Of a stretch of DNA of 40,590 nucleotides, positions 17,872 through 25,896 are shown piece after piece; within the stretch, counting starts at the first letter, position 1; each line of letters begins with the position of its first letter. The DNA is taken from contig JAQWSX010000031.1 in NCBI GenBank assembly GCA_029242935.1, positions 1 to 40,590 on the forward strand, read 5' to 3'. Source of the DNA: Akkermansiaceae bacterium. Lineage in GTDB: Bacteria; Verrucomicrobiota; Verrucomicrobiia; Verrucomicrobiales; Akkermansiaceae. The position numbers and the translations under genes are program-made. The notes under the pieces were generated by a model. It saw only the letters and a program-made list of their open reading frames with translations, ran no database searches and had not been told where the DNA came from.

Positions 17872-17898
17872 TTTCGTGATTTTCGTTCCTTTCGTGGT
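17872..17898. repeat. three tandem TTTCGTNNN nonamers
   Basis: TTTCGTGAT, TTTCGTTCC and TTTCGTGGT follow each other without gaps. Such TTCGTG-type short tandem units occur scattered between genes in many environmental bacterial genomes. The role is unknown. Here they lie 34 bases before the start of the aminotransferase gene. Confidence 0.6.
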
Positions 17899-17931
17899 TG
17901 GTCCTCTCCACAACTTCGCCATCATCCTCCC

Positions 17932-19068
17932 ATGACGAATTTCGACACTCCCATCGCCCGACGCGGAACGGGCTCCCTCAAATGGGACCGCCGTGCCGAT
18001 CTCGACCCTTTCTGGGTCGCTGACATGGATTTCACCTCTCCACCCGAAGTCATCAATACTATCCGCGGACGCGTCGACCACGGAGTCTTCGGGTATGCCG
18101 TTCCACACCCTTCCCTCGTCGAAACTCTCCAAGGCTACCTCCTAGACCGAATCGGCTACACCTGCCCCGAGGAACAAATCATCCACCTCGGCGGCCTTGT
18201 CCCTGCGCTCTCACTCGCCGCCCGAGCTTTCGGAAAAACCGGAGATAAAGTCCTTACCTGTACCCCCATCTACCCTCCCTTCCTCGGTATCCATCACGAC
18301 GCCTCGATGGAACTCCTCAGCGTCCACCATATTGAGGTCGATGGCCAGTGGAGCTTCGACTGGCAGGCTCTCGAAGATAAGGTGACTGATAACACCAAGA
18401 TCTTTCTCCTCAGTAATCCGCAGAACCCGATGGGCCGAGTTTTCAGCGAAGAAGAGATCACTCAACTCGCCACCTTCTGTGAGAAGCACGACCTCATCCT
18501 TTTGTCCGACGAAATCCACTGCGACCTCATTCTTGACGAAGGAAAGACTCCGCACTTCTCCGCTCTTAATTTACCAGGAGCCCTGCGCGATCGAACCATT
18601 ACCCTTTTGGCTCCGAGCAAAACCTACAATATTGCCGGCCTCGGCTACGCCTTTGCGATCATTCCAAATGACTCCATCCGACGTCGCTTCTCCGCGGTTC
18701 GCGGCCACACTCTTCCTGAGATCAACTGCATCGCTTACTATGCGGCTGAAGCAGCCTACAGACACGGCGAACCCTGGCGACAGGACCTTCTCGCTTACCT
18801 TCGTGAAAATCGAGATCTTCTCACCTCGACCATCCGCCAGAAAATCCCCGATGCTAAAGTCCCCGATATTGAAGCCACCTATCTGGCTTGGATTGACTGT
18901 AAGTCCCTCCAAATCGAGAACCCGATCCAAGCAGCAGAAGACGCCGGTCTCTTCCTCTCCGACGGCGCTTTCTTTGGTAAAGACCGCTGTGTCCGTATGA
19001 ATTTCGGCACGCAAACCAAACGGCTCAAATCAGCTCTTGAGACATTTTGTAATGTAATGGGTTCCTAG
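17932..19068 (+). CDS. MalY/PatB-type PLP aminotransferase (putative C-S lyase)
   Basis: A 378-residue class I/II PLP enzyme of the MalY/PatB branch, many members of which are cystathionine or cysteine-S-conjugate beta-lyases. Motifs are 'WVADMDFTSPPEV' near the start, 'SNPQNPMGRV' (161-170), SDEIHCDLIL (192-201) and APSKTYNIAGL with Lys230 as the PLP-binding residue, then RMNFGT near the end. The WVADMDF and SDEIHCDL blocks distinguish this branch from ordinary aspartate aminotransferases. The exact substrate cannot be read. It has its own upstream gap of about 180 bases after plsX and no operon partners. Confidence 0.9.
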   Translation: MTNFDTPIARRGTGSLKWDRRADLDPFWVADMDFTSPPEVINTIRGRVDHGVFGYAVPHPSLVETLQGYLLDRIGYTCPEEQIIHLGGLVPALSLAARAFGKTGDKVLTCTPIYPPFLGIHHDASMELLSVHHIEVDGQWSFDWQALEDKVTDNTKIFLLSNPQNPMGRVFSEEEITQLATFCEKHDLILLSDEIHCDLILDEGKTPHFSALNLPGALRDRTITLLAPSKTYNIAGLGYAFAIIPNDSIRRRFSAVRGHTLPEINCIAYYAAEAAYRHGEPWRQDLLAYLRENRDLLTSTIRQKIPDAKVPDIEATYLAWIDCKSLQIENPIQAAEDAGLFLSDGAFFGKDRCVRMNFGTQTKRLKSALETFCNVMGS

Positions 19069-19189
19069 ACGTTCCCTAACACATAGCTCTTGAGACTCTT
19101 TTCCCCGGTATCTCGCAAAAAATATCTTAAGCACGACTGCGTTCGTAAACCCGCTGATAGTCGCCAACCTAAAACGAAGTAGTAGGCAT

Positions 19190-20167
19190 GTGAGATTCAA
19201 CTGTGCTCTTTTTATTTCACTTCACGTCCTGCAAATCTGCCAAGGTCTCAGCGAAGAAGCTCTGACCCTTTCAAATCGATTAGAGAACACGAGAGCAGCC
19301 AAACTTCTTATCTTCAAGCTTCGTGATAACGAGGGTCGGGGGATGGATTGTCTTGATGTCTTCCAAGCTCGATCGACAAAAAACGGTAGCTGTTTCGGAG
19401 TCTCGCACTCCCTGAAGAATGGTGTGTTCTCAGTCCACCTTTCTGAGTCCACAGACCTTAGGAACTGGAGACATGTTATTGAACTAGATCAACATGGTTC
19501 GCAAGCGACAGTCCACGAGATTGATGATGGAACCTTCCTGCTTGCTTACGAAAAGGATGCTCCCAATTCATGTTGGATCCGCTTGAGATCCTACCCCGAT
19601 TTAAAGGCACTTCGCTCTGGAAAATATGATCACGAAATCGACTTGCCTAGAACCCTCGCCCCAACTGCTGAGGGCACGCCTAGTTTTGAGAAGGTCGAAA
19701 TCAAGAATGGCAATCTCGCAACCTCAGATATCCATCTCCGCTTTCACTACTACAAGTATGCACGGGTCGATCAATTGGCATCAGGCACCTTGACCAATTT
19801 TAAAGAATGGAAAGCCACCCCCTCCAAAAAACTGAATCAGGCGTTCATCAAACTTGGCGCAGCCGGCAATATTGGCGACCGCAGCAAATTTATTTGGAAA
19901 GACAAATCGTACTACTTGCAGGAAGTTCAAGGAACCCGCAGGGACTGGGGAACATGGGGACTCTTCTTGTGCGATTCTAATGGACTCCCACTAAAGAGGT
20001 TGGATCTTAAAACACCGGGGAACTCGACGGCCTTTGCGAACGCGACAGTTTCCCGAATCAAAGATAAAAGCGGACAAGAGCTCTTGATCTTCACCGCCTT
20101 CCTCCACAGTAAGGGCTCCTCTCCACTGGAATCAGGCCAGATGCTCCTTACTTTCGACGCCCTCTAA
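19190..20167 (+). CDS. secreted protein, putative five-bladed beta-propeller (GH43/GH32-like)
   Basis: A 325-residue protein starting at GTG with a signal peptide (RFNCALFISLHVLQICQG). The body has repeated propeller-like patterns: 'VHLSESTDLRNWRHV', 'VHEIDDGTFLLAYEKD', 'DRSKFIWKDKSYYLQE' and a late 'LLIFTAFLHSKG'. The 'S.DL.NW' and 'RSKF.W....Y' patterns recall glycoside hydrolases of the GH43/GH32 fold, but no complete catalytic triad can be assigned. It may bind or cleave glycans outside the cell. It stands alone between two gaps. Function unknown. Confidence 0.7.
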   Translation: MRFNCALFISLHVLQICQGLSEEALTLSNRLENTRAAKLLIFKLRDNEGRGMDCLDVFQARSTKNGSCFGVSHSLKNGVFSVHLSESTDLRNWRHVIELDQHGSQATVHEIDDGTFLLAYEKDAPNSCWIRLRSYPDLKALRSGKYDHEIDLPRTLAPTAEGTPSFEKVEIKNGNLATSDIHLRFHYYKYARVDQLASGTLTNFKEWKATPSKKLNQAFIKLGAAGNIGDRSKFIWKDKSYYLQEVQGTRRDWGTWGLFLCDSNGLPLKRLDLKTPGNSTAFANATVSRIKDKSGQELLIFTAFLHSKGSSPLESGQMLLTFDAL

Positions 20168-20191
20168 TTCTGACCCCTATTTCGCTAAAAG

Positions 20192-20246
20192 GAGAAGTAT
20201 CCCTATCTTGGATTTCCCCCGCATACGAAGATCCACCCTACTTCTC
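20192..20246 (+). other. nested inverted repeats in the gap before the His/Cys secreted protein
   Basis: GAGAAGTA (20192-20199) pairs with TACTTCTC (20239-20246), and inside it ATCTT (20205-20209) pairs with AAGAT (20228-20232). The result is an elongated hairpin with one internal loop. It lies 25 bases after the stop of the propeller-like gene and 129 bases before the next start. It could be a 3' processing hairpin or a small structured RNA. Confidence 0.35.
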
Positions 20247-20374
20247 TCGTGAGGCCCCTTAATTAAAGGAGCGGGTAGGTAACAGAAAAGAGACCACAAC
20301 AGTCGAAGACTCTACTCGCCGAACTTATCGCCTCCAGCCTTGAAGCCACCTCAAAGCAGAGACATACTCCAGCC

Positions 20375-21046
20375 ATGAAGTTTTGGGCCCTTTCACTTTT
20401 ACTCATCCAAGGACTGCCTCTTTTTGGAAGTCAGCATGTGATACTTTGTGGCGGACCGGCCTCACGGAAGTGGGAAAACCTTCGTGTCGAACAGGAACGC
20501 CACGATAGTTGGTGGGCCAACTTCGTTCGAGCCTCGACTATGCGGATGGATGAAATCCGAAAGTCCTATGGCTCCGATTCCACGATCACTTGGATCGTTT
20601 ACCAAAACGGCTACCTCACCCGAGGACGTGACGACGAAAAGCCTTACACCTCATGGATCGCAGAACAGGCCGTCAAACGTAAAGCAAATCTTGTCTGGAT
20701 CAACACCGGTGATCAGGCGATCTCCACGATCAACCTCCAGCGAGATATTATTACTTTCGACTTTTTCGGCCACTCCAACCGCCACTGCTTCATGCTCGAC
20801 TACGGCAGTGACGTGATGGCAGTCAGCCAGACTTGGATTCACGAAAGGGACCTTAAGAAGATCAGCCGCGACGCCTTTACAAAGAATGCCTTTTGCCAAA
20901 GCTGGGGCTGCCACACAGGTGAAAGCATGTCTGCCGTCTGGAAACGTCGTATGGGGATTCCCCTTGTTGGCGCCAAGGGCAAAACCGACTACGCAGCTCT
21001 TTCGCTCGGTAAAATGCCCACCGTTTCCGGCGAGTGGATCCGATAA
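20375..21046 (+). CDS. secreted protein with His...Cys arrangement recalling clan CD cysteine proteases
   Basis: A 223-residue protein with a signal peptide (KFWALSLLLIQGLPLFGS). Its most striking blocks are IITFDFFGHSNRH (His133 after a hydrophobic strand) and AFCQSWGCHTGESMS (Cys174 and Cys179 after a second hydrophobic segment), then VGAKGKTDYAAL. A hydrophobic strand followed by GH(S/G) and later a hydrophobic strand followed by Cys is the layout of caspase-like clan CD peptidases. That relation is only a suggestion from the pattern; no family was recognised outright. bioB follows after 18 bases, so they may share a transcript, though without obvious functional link. Confidence 0.65.
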   Translation: MKFWALSLLLIQGLPLFGSQHVILCGGPASRKWENLRVEQERHDSWWANFVRASTMRMDEIRKSYGSDSTITWIVYQNGYLTRGRDDEKPYTSWIAEQAVKRKANLVWINTGDQAISTINLQRDIITFDFFGHSNRHCFMLDYGSDVMAVSQTWIHERDLKKISRDAFTKNAFCQSWGCHTGESMSAVWKRRMGIPLVGAKGKTDYAALSLGKMPTVSGEWIR

Positions 21047-21064
21047 CTCCTCACCACCAATTTC

Positions 21065-22060
21065 ATGACCTTTGAAGAACTCAACTCCCTCTATCAACTC
21101 CCGCTTTTTGACCTGATCCAGCGTTCCCGCCAGATCCACGAGGAGAATTGGCCAGCTGCCGAAGTCCAGCTCTGCACTCTCCTCTCCATCAAGACCGGAG
21201 GCTGCTCCGAAGATTGCTCCTACTGCGCTCAATCCGCCCGCTACAAAAGCGGAGTCGATGCCGAACGCCTCATGGAAAAGTGCGACATCATGAAGCGGGC
21301 CAAGGCTGCCCGCGAAAGCGGCTCAACCCGTTTCTGCATGGGAGCTGCTTGGCGCGGTGTCCGCGAGGGAACCCAGCGATTTGAACAAGTCCTCGACATC
21401 GTCCGTGATGTTTCTGAACTCGGGATGGAAGTCTGTGTTACCTTAGGTGAGCTGGGACCTTCCGAAGCTGAAAAGCTCAAGGATGCCGGAGTAACTGCCT
21501 ATAATCACAACATTGACACTTCTCCAGAGCACTATCCCAAAATTGTCACCACGCACACTTTCCAAGATCGCCTCAATACAATCCGTCACGCACAGGATGC
21601 CGGAATGTCGATCTGCTGCGGCGGTATTCTTGGACTTGGCGAAACCACCGAAGACCGCCTCAAAATGCTAGAAGTTATCTCCAGCTTCAATCCGCAACCC
21701 GAATCCGTCCCCATCAACTCCCTCATGCCTATGCCCGGCACTCCGCTAGCCAAGGAACAAGGAGTCGACGTCTTCGAACTCGTCCGGATCATAGCCTTAG
21801 CCAGACTTGCGGTCCCCAAAGCTAAAGTCCGACTTTCCGCTGGTCGAACCCAGTTGTCCGAGGAAGCGCAGACTCTTTGCTTCTTTGCCGGAGCCAACTC
21901 TATCTTCTATGGAGACAAGCTCCTCACCGCCAAGAATCCCGCAATCGAAAAAGACCTCGCACTCATTGACCGCCTTGGCATGAAACCCCAAGAACCAAAC
22001 CGGAAACTTGAGGCCCCTGATTCTGATGAATCACGCCCCGCCGAGCCGCAACTCGTTTGA
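21065..22060 (+). CDS. bioB: biotin synthase
   Basis: BioB is a radical SAM enzyme that inserts sulfur into dethiobiotin. The radical SAM cluster motif CxxxCxxC is at Cys47, Cys51 and Cys54 (GGCSEDCSYCAQS). Family blocks include 'RFCMGAAWR', 'VCVTLGELG', 'AYNHNIDTSPEHY', 'CCGGILGLGE', 'NSLMPMPGTPL' and 'KVRLSAGR', whose Arg supports the [2Fe-2S] cluster. Length (331) is normal; the last 20 residues are a charged tail. No other biotin genes are adjacent. Confidence 0.97.
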   Translation: MTFEELNSLYQLPLFDLIQRSRQIHEENWPAAEVQLCTLLSIKTGGCSEDCSYCAQSARYKSGVDAERLMEKCDIMKRAKAARESGSTRFCMGAAWRGVREGTQRFEQVLDIVRDVSELGMEVCVTLGELGPSEAEKLKDAGVTAYNHNIDTSPEHYPKIVTTHTFQDRLNTIRHAQDAGMSICCGGILGLGETTEDRLKMLEVISSFNPQPESVPINSLMPMPGTPLAKEQGVDVFELVRIIALARLAVPKAKVRLSAGRTQLSEEAQTLCFFAGANSIFYGDKLLTAKNPAIEKDLALIDRLGMKPQEPNRKLEAPDSDESRPAEPQLV

Positions 22061-22075
22061 TTAGCAGCATCCCCC

Positions 22076-22537
22076 ATGAATTGGCCAGACAATCGTTGCC
22101 GCATCGAAGTTTCTCTCGATCGACAACAAGTCACTCTATTCAGAGAAGGGAAAAACGTTTTTGAAGCCTCCGCTTCAACTGCCGCCAATGGCGCGGGATT
22201 TGAAGAGGGATCCTACCGGACGCCCACCGGAAACTTTGTAGTTCGCGAACGCATCGGCGAAGGAGCTCCGCTCCACACCTCATTCAAAGGTCGCCTCCCA
22301 CGAAGAATCTGGCAGGGAGAGAAATCAGATGACGCGATCCTCACCCGCATCCTCTGGCTCCACGGACTTGACCCCGAAAACAGCAACACCTACCTCCGCT
22401 ACATCTACTTCCACGGCACCCATGCCGAAGACCTGATCGGAAGTCCCGCATCACACGGTTGCATCCGGCTGGCAAACAAGCAAATGCTGGAACTCTTCGA
22501 ACTCACTCCGATAGGGACAGCGGTTCAAATCTCGTAA
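22076..22537 (+). CDS. L,D-transpeptidase (YkuD) domain protein without signal peptide
   Basis: A 153-residue YkuD/ErfK-type protein. The catalytic motif HGCIR is at 127-131 with Cys129 as nucleophile, preceded by 'YIYFHGTHAEDLIGSPAS', typical of the family. 'SYRTPTGNF' near residue 46 is the other conserved block. Members usually cross-link peptidoglycan or attach proteins to it and are exported, yet this one starts MNWPDNRCRIEVS with no signal peptide or membrane anchor. The start codon seems right, as the domain begins at once. It lies 15 bases after bioB and six bases before serB. Confidence 0.88.
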   Translation: MNWPDNRCRIEVSLDRQQVTLFREGKNVFEASASTAANGAGFEEGSYRTPTGNFVVRERIGEGAPLHTSFKGRLPRRIWQGEKSDDAILTRILWLHGLDPENSNTYLRYIYFHGTHAEDLIGSPASHGCIRLANKQMLELFELTPIGTAVQIS

Positions 22538-22543
22538 CCCATC

Positions 22544-23188
22544 ATGAAAAAAATCATCGCCTTTGACTGCGACTCAACCCTGTCATCCATCGAAGGAGTC
22601 GATGAGTTGGCCCGGATTGCCGGGGACCAGATCTTTCAGGAAGTCGAGGACCTGACAAATCTCGCCATGGATGGCAAAGTGCCTGTCGAAGAGGTTTTCG
22701 CTAGACGTCTTGATCTCATTCAACCGACCCGCGCCCAGTGTGAAGAAGTCGGCAGGATGTATCTGAACACAGTCGAGCCAACTGCTAAAGAGACCATCGA
22801 AAAACTGCAGGCACAAGACTGGGAGTGCATTATTATCTCTGGCGGCTTCGAACCCTGCATTACTCCTCTTGCTCAAGAACTTGGAATCGCAAGAGTTGAA
22901 GCGGTCCCCTTACAATTTGATCTCGAAGGGCAATATCTTGGATTTGACGAAAATTACCCAACAACGAGATCCGGAGGGAAACCTGAAATCATTAGATCAA
23001 TCCGTGCAAAAATTGGGCCCAACAGATTTATTATGGTTGGGGATGGAGTGAGTGACTTAGAAACAGATCCTGAAGTTGATACTTTCATCGGATTCTTCCG
23101 GTATGTTCAGAGGGACTCAGTTGCGCAAAATTGTAATGCCAACGCCTTTTCAATATCCGAGATCCTAGAAACTCATGTGAATTTCTAG
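22544..23188 (+). CDS. serB: HAD-family phosphoserine phosphatase
   Basis: A 214-residue HAD phosphatase of the SerB type, likely the last step of serine synthesis. HAD motif I is DCDST at residues 8-12, motif II Ser99 in SGGFEP, motif III Lys146 in SGGKPEII, and motif IV GDGVSDLE at 166-173. A small helical cap (about 15-80), with 'VEEVFARRLDLI', fits phosphoserine phosphatase. It lacks the ACT-like extension of E. coli SerB, as many bacterial SerB proteins do. The 3' end overlaps a perfect inverted repeat. Confidence 0.88.
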   Translation: MKKIIAFDCDSTLSSIEGVDELARIAGDQIFQEVEDLTNLAMDGKVPVEEVFARRLDLIQPTRAQCEEVGRMYLNTVEPTAKETIEKLQAQDWECIIISGGFEPCITPLAQELGIARVEAVPLQFDLEGQYLGFDENYPTTRSGGKPEIIRSIRAKIGPNRFIMVGDGVSDLETDPEVDTFIGFFRYVQRDSVAQNCNANAFSISEILETHVNF

Positions 23189-23191
23189 GAT
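23162..23191 (+). repeat. perfect 10+10 inverted repeat spanning the serB stop codon
   Basis: ATCCTAGAAA (23162-23171) and TTTCTAGGAT (23182-23191) are perfect ten-base arms around a ten-base loop. The TAG stop lies in the second arm. No T-run follows. It may serve as a transcript-end or stability hairpin. Confidence 0.55.
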
Positions 23192-23309
23192 GCTGTCATC
23201 ACTATTTTGATGAAAAAATCATGCCCCAGATAGTCTACTAAAGACCCAAAAACTACGGCAGCCTAAAAATCTGAGGGTCCCCTAAAACGAACGCACGGGC
23301 CTTGGTGAC

Positions 23310-23891
23310 CTACCCCCTGAGACCAAGGCGGATAAGCTCGGCGCTGTCGGCCCCAGGCTTTTCCTCTAAAACACGATCAACCGCCCTTCGGGCTTCCGCC
23401 TGTTTGAAGCCAAGTGCCATCAAGCCCATTTCCGCATCTCGCGCCGAGTCGGTCCGGTCGGGACCTGAATCCCAGGTCTCGACAACCCCAACCTTGTCCT
23501 TCAATTCCAAAATGATCCTCTCCGCAGTCTTCTTACCAATTCCTTTCACCCCGGATATCCCCGCGGCATCTCCTTGAATCACCGCCTGTTTGAAGCCCTC
23601 CACCGGCAATCCCCCCAAAACCGCCAATGCTGTCGCCGGCCCAATTCCACTCACACGGTCGATCAGAAGCATAAAAACATCCTTTTCCTCATCCCGTGCA
23701 AAACCATATAAAGTCAGCGAATTTTCGCGCACATGTTGGTAGATCCGCAGATCGATCGAGTCTCCCTCGAGTGGATTCAGCTGATCATAAGTTGAAAGAG
23801 GTAATTGCACGAGATACCCTACTCCGCCGGCTCCCACCACGACTCTTCCGGGAAGGGCTTCCCAAACTTCACCTTTTAAACGAGCGATCAT
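23310..23891 (-). CDS. ruvA: Holliday junction branch migration protein RuvA
   Basis: RuvA binds Holliday junctions and loads RuvB. From the ATG at 23891 the protein is 193 residues, the usual size, starting MIARLKGEV as in most RuvA. Domain I is an OB fold, domain II has two helix-hairpin-helix motifs (ISGVKGIGKKTAERIILELKDK region), and domain III (about 145-193), 'ARDAEMGLMALGFKQAEARRAV', binds RuvB. The frame also opens 14 codons earlier but that part is not conserved. No ruvB or ruvC is adjacent; the downstream serB converges. Confidence 0.96.
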   Translation of the reverse strand: MIARLKGEVWEALPGRVVVGAGGVGYLVQLPLSTYDQLNPLEGDSIDLRIYQHVRENSLTLYGFARDEEKDVFMLLIDRVSGIGPATALAVLGGLPVEGFKQAVIQGDAAGISGVKGIGKKTAERIILELKDKVGVVETWDSGPDRTDSARDAEMGLMALGFKQAEARRAVDRVLEEKPGADSAELIRLGLRG

Positions 23892-24069
23892 TAGGCGAAC
23901 GCTAGCCAAAACCAACCATGTCACAAAGGACAATCACCCTACTTTAAGTCCATGAAAGACACTTCATTAAGAAAACCTAACTTAATTGTTTACTAAATAT
24001 TTAGATTTCACATTCTTTATAGCTTTTTTGGTCGCTATTTCCGCAAATTTCTGCTAATCTGGCTTCGTT

Positions 24070-24375
24070 ATGGCAACTACTAAACGGACGCGTTTCTCCC
24101 GTCGACTTCCCGATCATGTCACCGATGAACTGGTGAATGTTCTGAGTTCAGATCCGAAACTTTTCGGATTCAACGAACTTTTCGAGGATGTCTATGAGCG
24201 GCTGAAAGAGCGTAATGCAGTAAGTGGTGGAGAAGAAATGCTTCGTCTTCGCGCTTATGAAAAGCTGCAAAACCTCGTTACCCGTGGTCTTGCTGAGAAA
24301 GATGGCAAGGAGTATCGCGGACTAGAGCGCATTCAGGAAGCGCACAGCGACAATATTGCCCAGCAAGAAGGTTAA
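24070..24375 (+). CDS. conserved small protein, unknown function
   Basis: A 101-residue protein, basic at the start (MATTKRTRFSRR) and otherwise acidic and helical. The middle contains 'DPKLFGFNELFEDVYERLKERN' and 'RLRAYEKLQNLVTRGLAEKDGKEYRGL', which looks like a small winged-helix or helical domain ending in a strand-turn-strand. No family is recognised. It has its own gap upstream, with an AT-rich region that could hold a promoter, and is followed by a strong terminator, so it is transcribed as a single gene. No partner is suggested by context. Confidence 0.75.
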   Translation: MATTKRTRFSRRLPDHVTDELVNVLSSDPKLFGFNELFEDVYERLKERNAVSGGEEMLRLRAYEKLQNLVTRGLAEKDGKEYRGLERIQEAHSDNIAQQEG

Positions 24376-24436
24376 TTCCCTGAATAGAGGGAATTTCGCA
24401 AAAATTGATGCTGGCTTTACCAGCTCCGAATCCTTT

Positions 24437-24474
24437 AATTAACCGCGTCAATAATGGCGCGGTTAATTGTTTTT
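24437..24474 (+). terminator. strong Rho-independent terminator
   Basis: AATTAACCGCG (24437-24447) and CGCGGTTAATT (24458-24468) are perfect 11-base arms around a ten-base loop, followed by GTTTTT. It lies 61 bases after the small conserved gene. Confidence 0.9.
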
Positions 24475-24535
24475 CTAGGAAAAGCGATTACTCCATTCTT
24501 CTGATCCTGACTTAGCCCAATCACGCTCTCAAATT

Positions 24536-24907
24536 ATGTTGAACGATTACCTTCCCGTTATTCTTCAGGCTCTCGCAGCCATAGGATTCGCCGGCGCTGC
24601 TCTTGGCCTTAGTGTTCTTCTTGGTAAGAGGGGAAGCTACAACGAGACCAAGGAAACCCCCTACGAATGTGGAATGCTTCCAATTGGAGAGGGCGCCCCT
24701 CGTTTTAGTGTGAAATTCTACCTCGTCGCGATGCTTTTCGTAATCTTCGATATTGAGGTCGTCTTTATGTATCCTTGGGCGGTTAGCTTTGCCGACCTCG
24801 TTCGTGAGGATGTCATGGTTCTCTGGAGCATGGCCAGCTTCGCTGGAATCCTGACGATTGCCTACGTTTACGCGCTCAAAAAAGGCGCCCTGAACTGGAA
24901 AGGCTAG
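24536..24907 (+). CDS. nuoA: NADH-quinone oxidoreductase subunit A (orphan gene)
   Basis: A 123-residue membrane subunit of complex I. Three membrane helices are visible: about residues 8-30, 60-85 and 92-115. The family blocks are ETPYECGM and FYLVAMLFVIFDIEVVFMYPWA with the conserved acidic residues of the proton channel region. Start context is ordinary. nuoA normally heads a 13-14 gene operon, yet here the next gene is dapA and no other nuo gene is in the window, so the complex I genes must be split in this genome. Confidence 0.95.
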   Translation: MLNDYLPVILQALAAIGFAGAALGLSVLLGKRGSYNETKETPYECGMLPIGEGAPRFSVKFYLVAMLFVIFDIEVVFMYPWAVSFADLVREDVMVLWSMASFAGILTIAYVYALKKGALNWKG

Positions 24908-24981
24908 AGTGGCTCCGCATCCGTCTCATTTTTCAAAGACGAGCTCTATACAATCAGAAGGTTTCACATTAGAACACTTCC

Positions 24982-25860
24982 ATGTTCGCTGGCACTTTCA
25001 CCGCCCTCATCACTCCTTTTCGCGATGGATCTCTCGATCACGAGGCCTTTAAAGCCCTTATCGATCGTCAAGTCGCAGCGGGAATCACCGGAATCGTTCC
25101 CGTAGGCACCACCGGTGAGTCACCGACTCTTGATTCGAACGAACACCTTGAGGTCATTAGCGCGGCAGTCGAGTATGCTGACAAGCGTCTCCTAGTCGTC
25201 GCAGGAAGTGGCGCAAATTCTACCAACGAAGCTATCCATCTCACTCAAGCTTCCGAAAAAGCTGGAGCGGACGCCTCACTTCAGGTTTGCCCCTATTACA
25301 ACAAGCCCTCCCAAGAAGGCCTCTACCAGCACTACAAGACGATCGCGGCAAATACCGGACTTCCCGTTATGCTTTACTCGATCCCGGGACGTTCTGTGAT
25401 CGAAATTAGTATCGAGACAATTGCCCGGCTTGCCAACGACTGCGAAAACATCGTGGCCAATAAGGAAGCAGGTGGCTCGGTCGATCGAATCAACCAACTT
25501 GTGCAAGCTGTCCCCGAGGATTTCCAGATTCTTTCTGGAGACGATCCCCTCACCCTTCCTTTCATGTCATGCGGAGCAGTCGGTCTCGTTAGCGTCGCCT
25601 CCAATCTCATCCCCGAAGTGATGACCAGCCTCGTCAATCGCTGCCTCGAAGGAGAATTTGCCGAAGCTCTGGAAATCCAGAAGCGCTACTACCCACTTCT
25701 TTCCGGTCTCATGGGACTCGACACGAATCCGGTCCCCATCAAATCAGCCGTTGCGTTGCAAGGTCACTGTACCGATGAGATCAGACTCCCCCTCGTCAAC
25801 CTCACCGACGAAAAGACGGAGACTCTTCGAAGCCTTCTCAAAACCTACACCCTCCTCTAG
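24982..25860 (+). CDS. dapA: 4-hydroxy-tetrahydrodipicolinate synthase
   Basis: DapA condenses pyruvate with aspartate semialdehyde in lysine and diaminopimelate synthesis. The 292-residue TIM barrel has the usual residues: Thr43-Thr44 (VGTTGES), Tyr105/Tyr106 in CPYYNKPS, Tyr132 with LYSIPGRS, and Lys161 as the Schiff-base lysine in NKEAGG. 'GDDPLTLPFMSCGAVGLVSVASN' is typical of the C-terminal part. It lies 74 bases after nuoA and 36 before queE; co-transcription with queE is likely, with no evident link. Confidence 0.96.
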   Translation: MFAGTFTALITPFRDGSLDHEAFKALIDRQVAAGITGIVPVGTTGESPTLDSNEHLEVISAAVEYADKRLLVVAGSGANSTNEAIHLTQASEKAGADASLQVCPYYNKPSQEGLYQHYKTIAANTGLPVMLYSIPGRSVIEISIETIARLANDCENIVANKEAGGSVDRINQLVQAVPEDFQILSGDDPLTLPFMSCGAVGLVSVASNLIPEVMTSLVNRCLEGEFAEALEIQKRYYPLLSGLMGLDTNPVPIKSAVALQGHCTDEIRLPLVNLTDEKTETLRSLLKTYTLL

Positions 25861-25896
25861 TTCTCAGCACGAGTAGCCCCCTTGTGATCCCAAGCC

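Noticed and set aside
19069-19189. possible tRNA in the gap after the aminotransferase gene (GTTCG sequence)
   Set aside because: No acceptor, D- or anticodon-arm pairing could be drawn around it.
23993-24004. 12-base palindrome CTAAATATTTAG before the small conserved gene
   Set aside because: Short and AT-only apart from the ends; expected by chance in an AT-rich promoter region.
25861-25896. preQ1 riboswitch in front of queE
   Set aside because: The 36-base gap has no pseudoknot-like arrangement and queE follows dapA directly.
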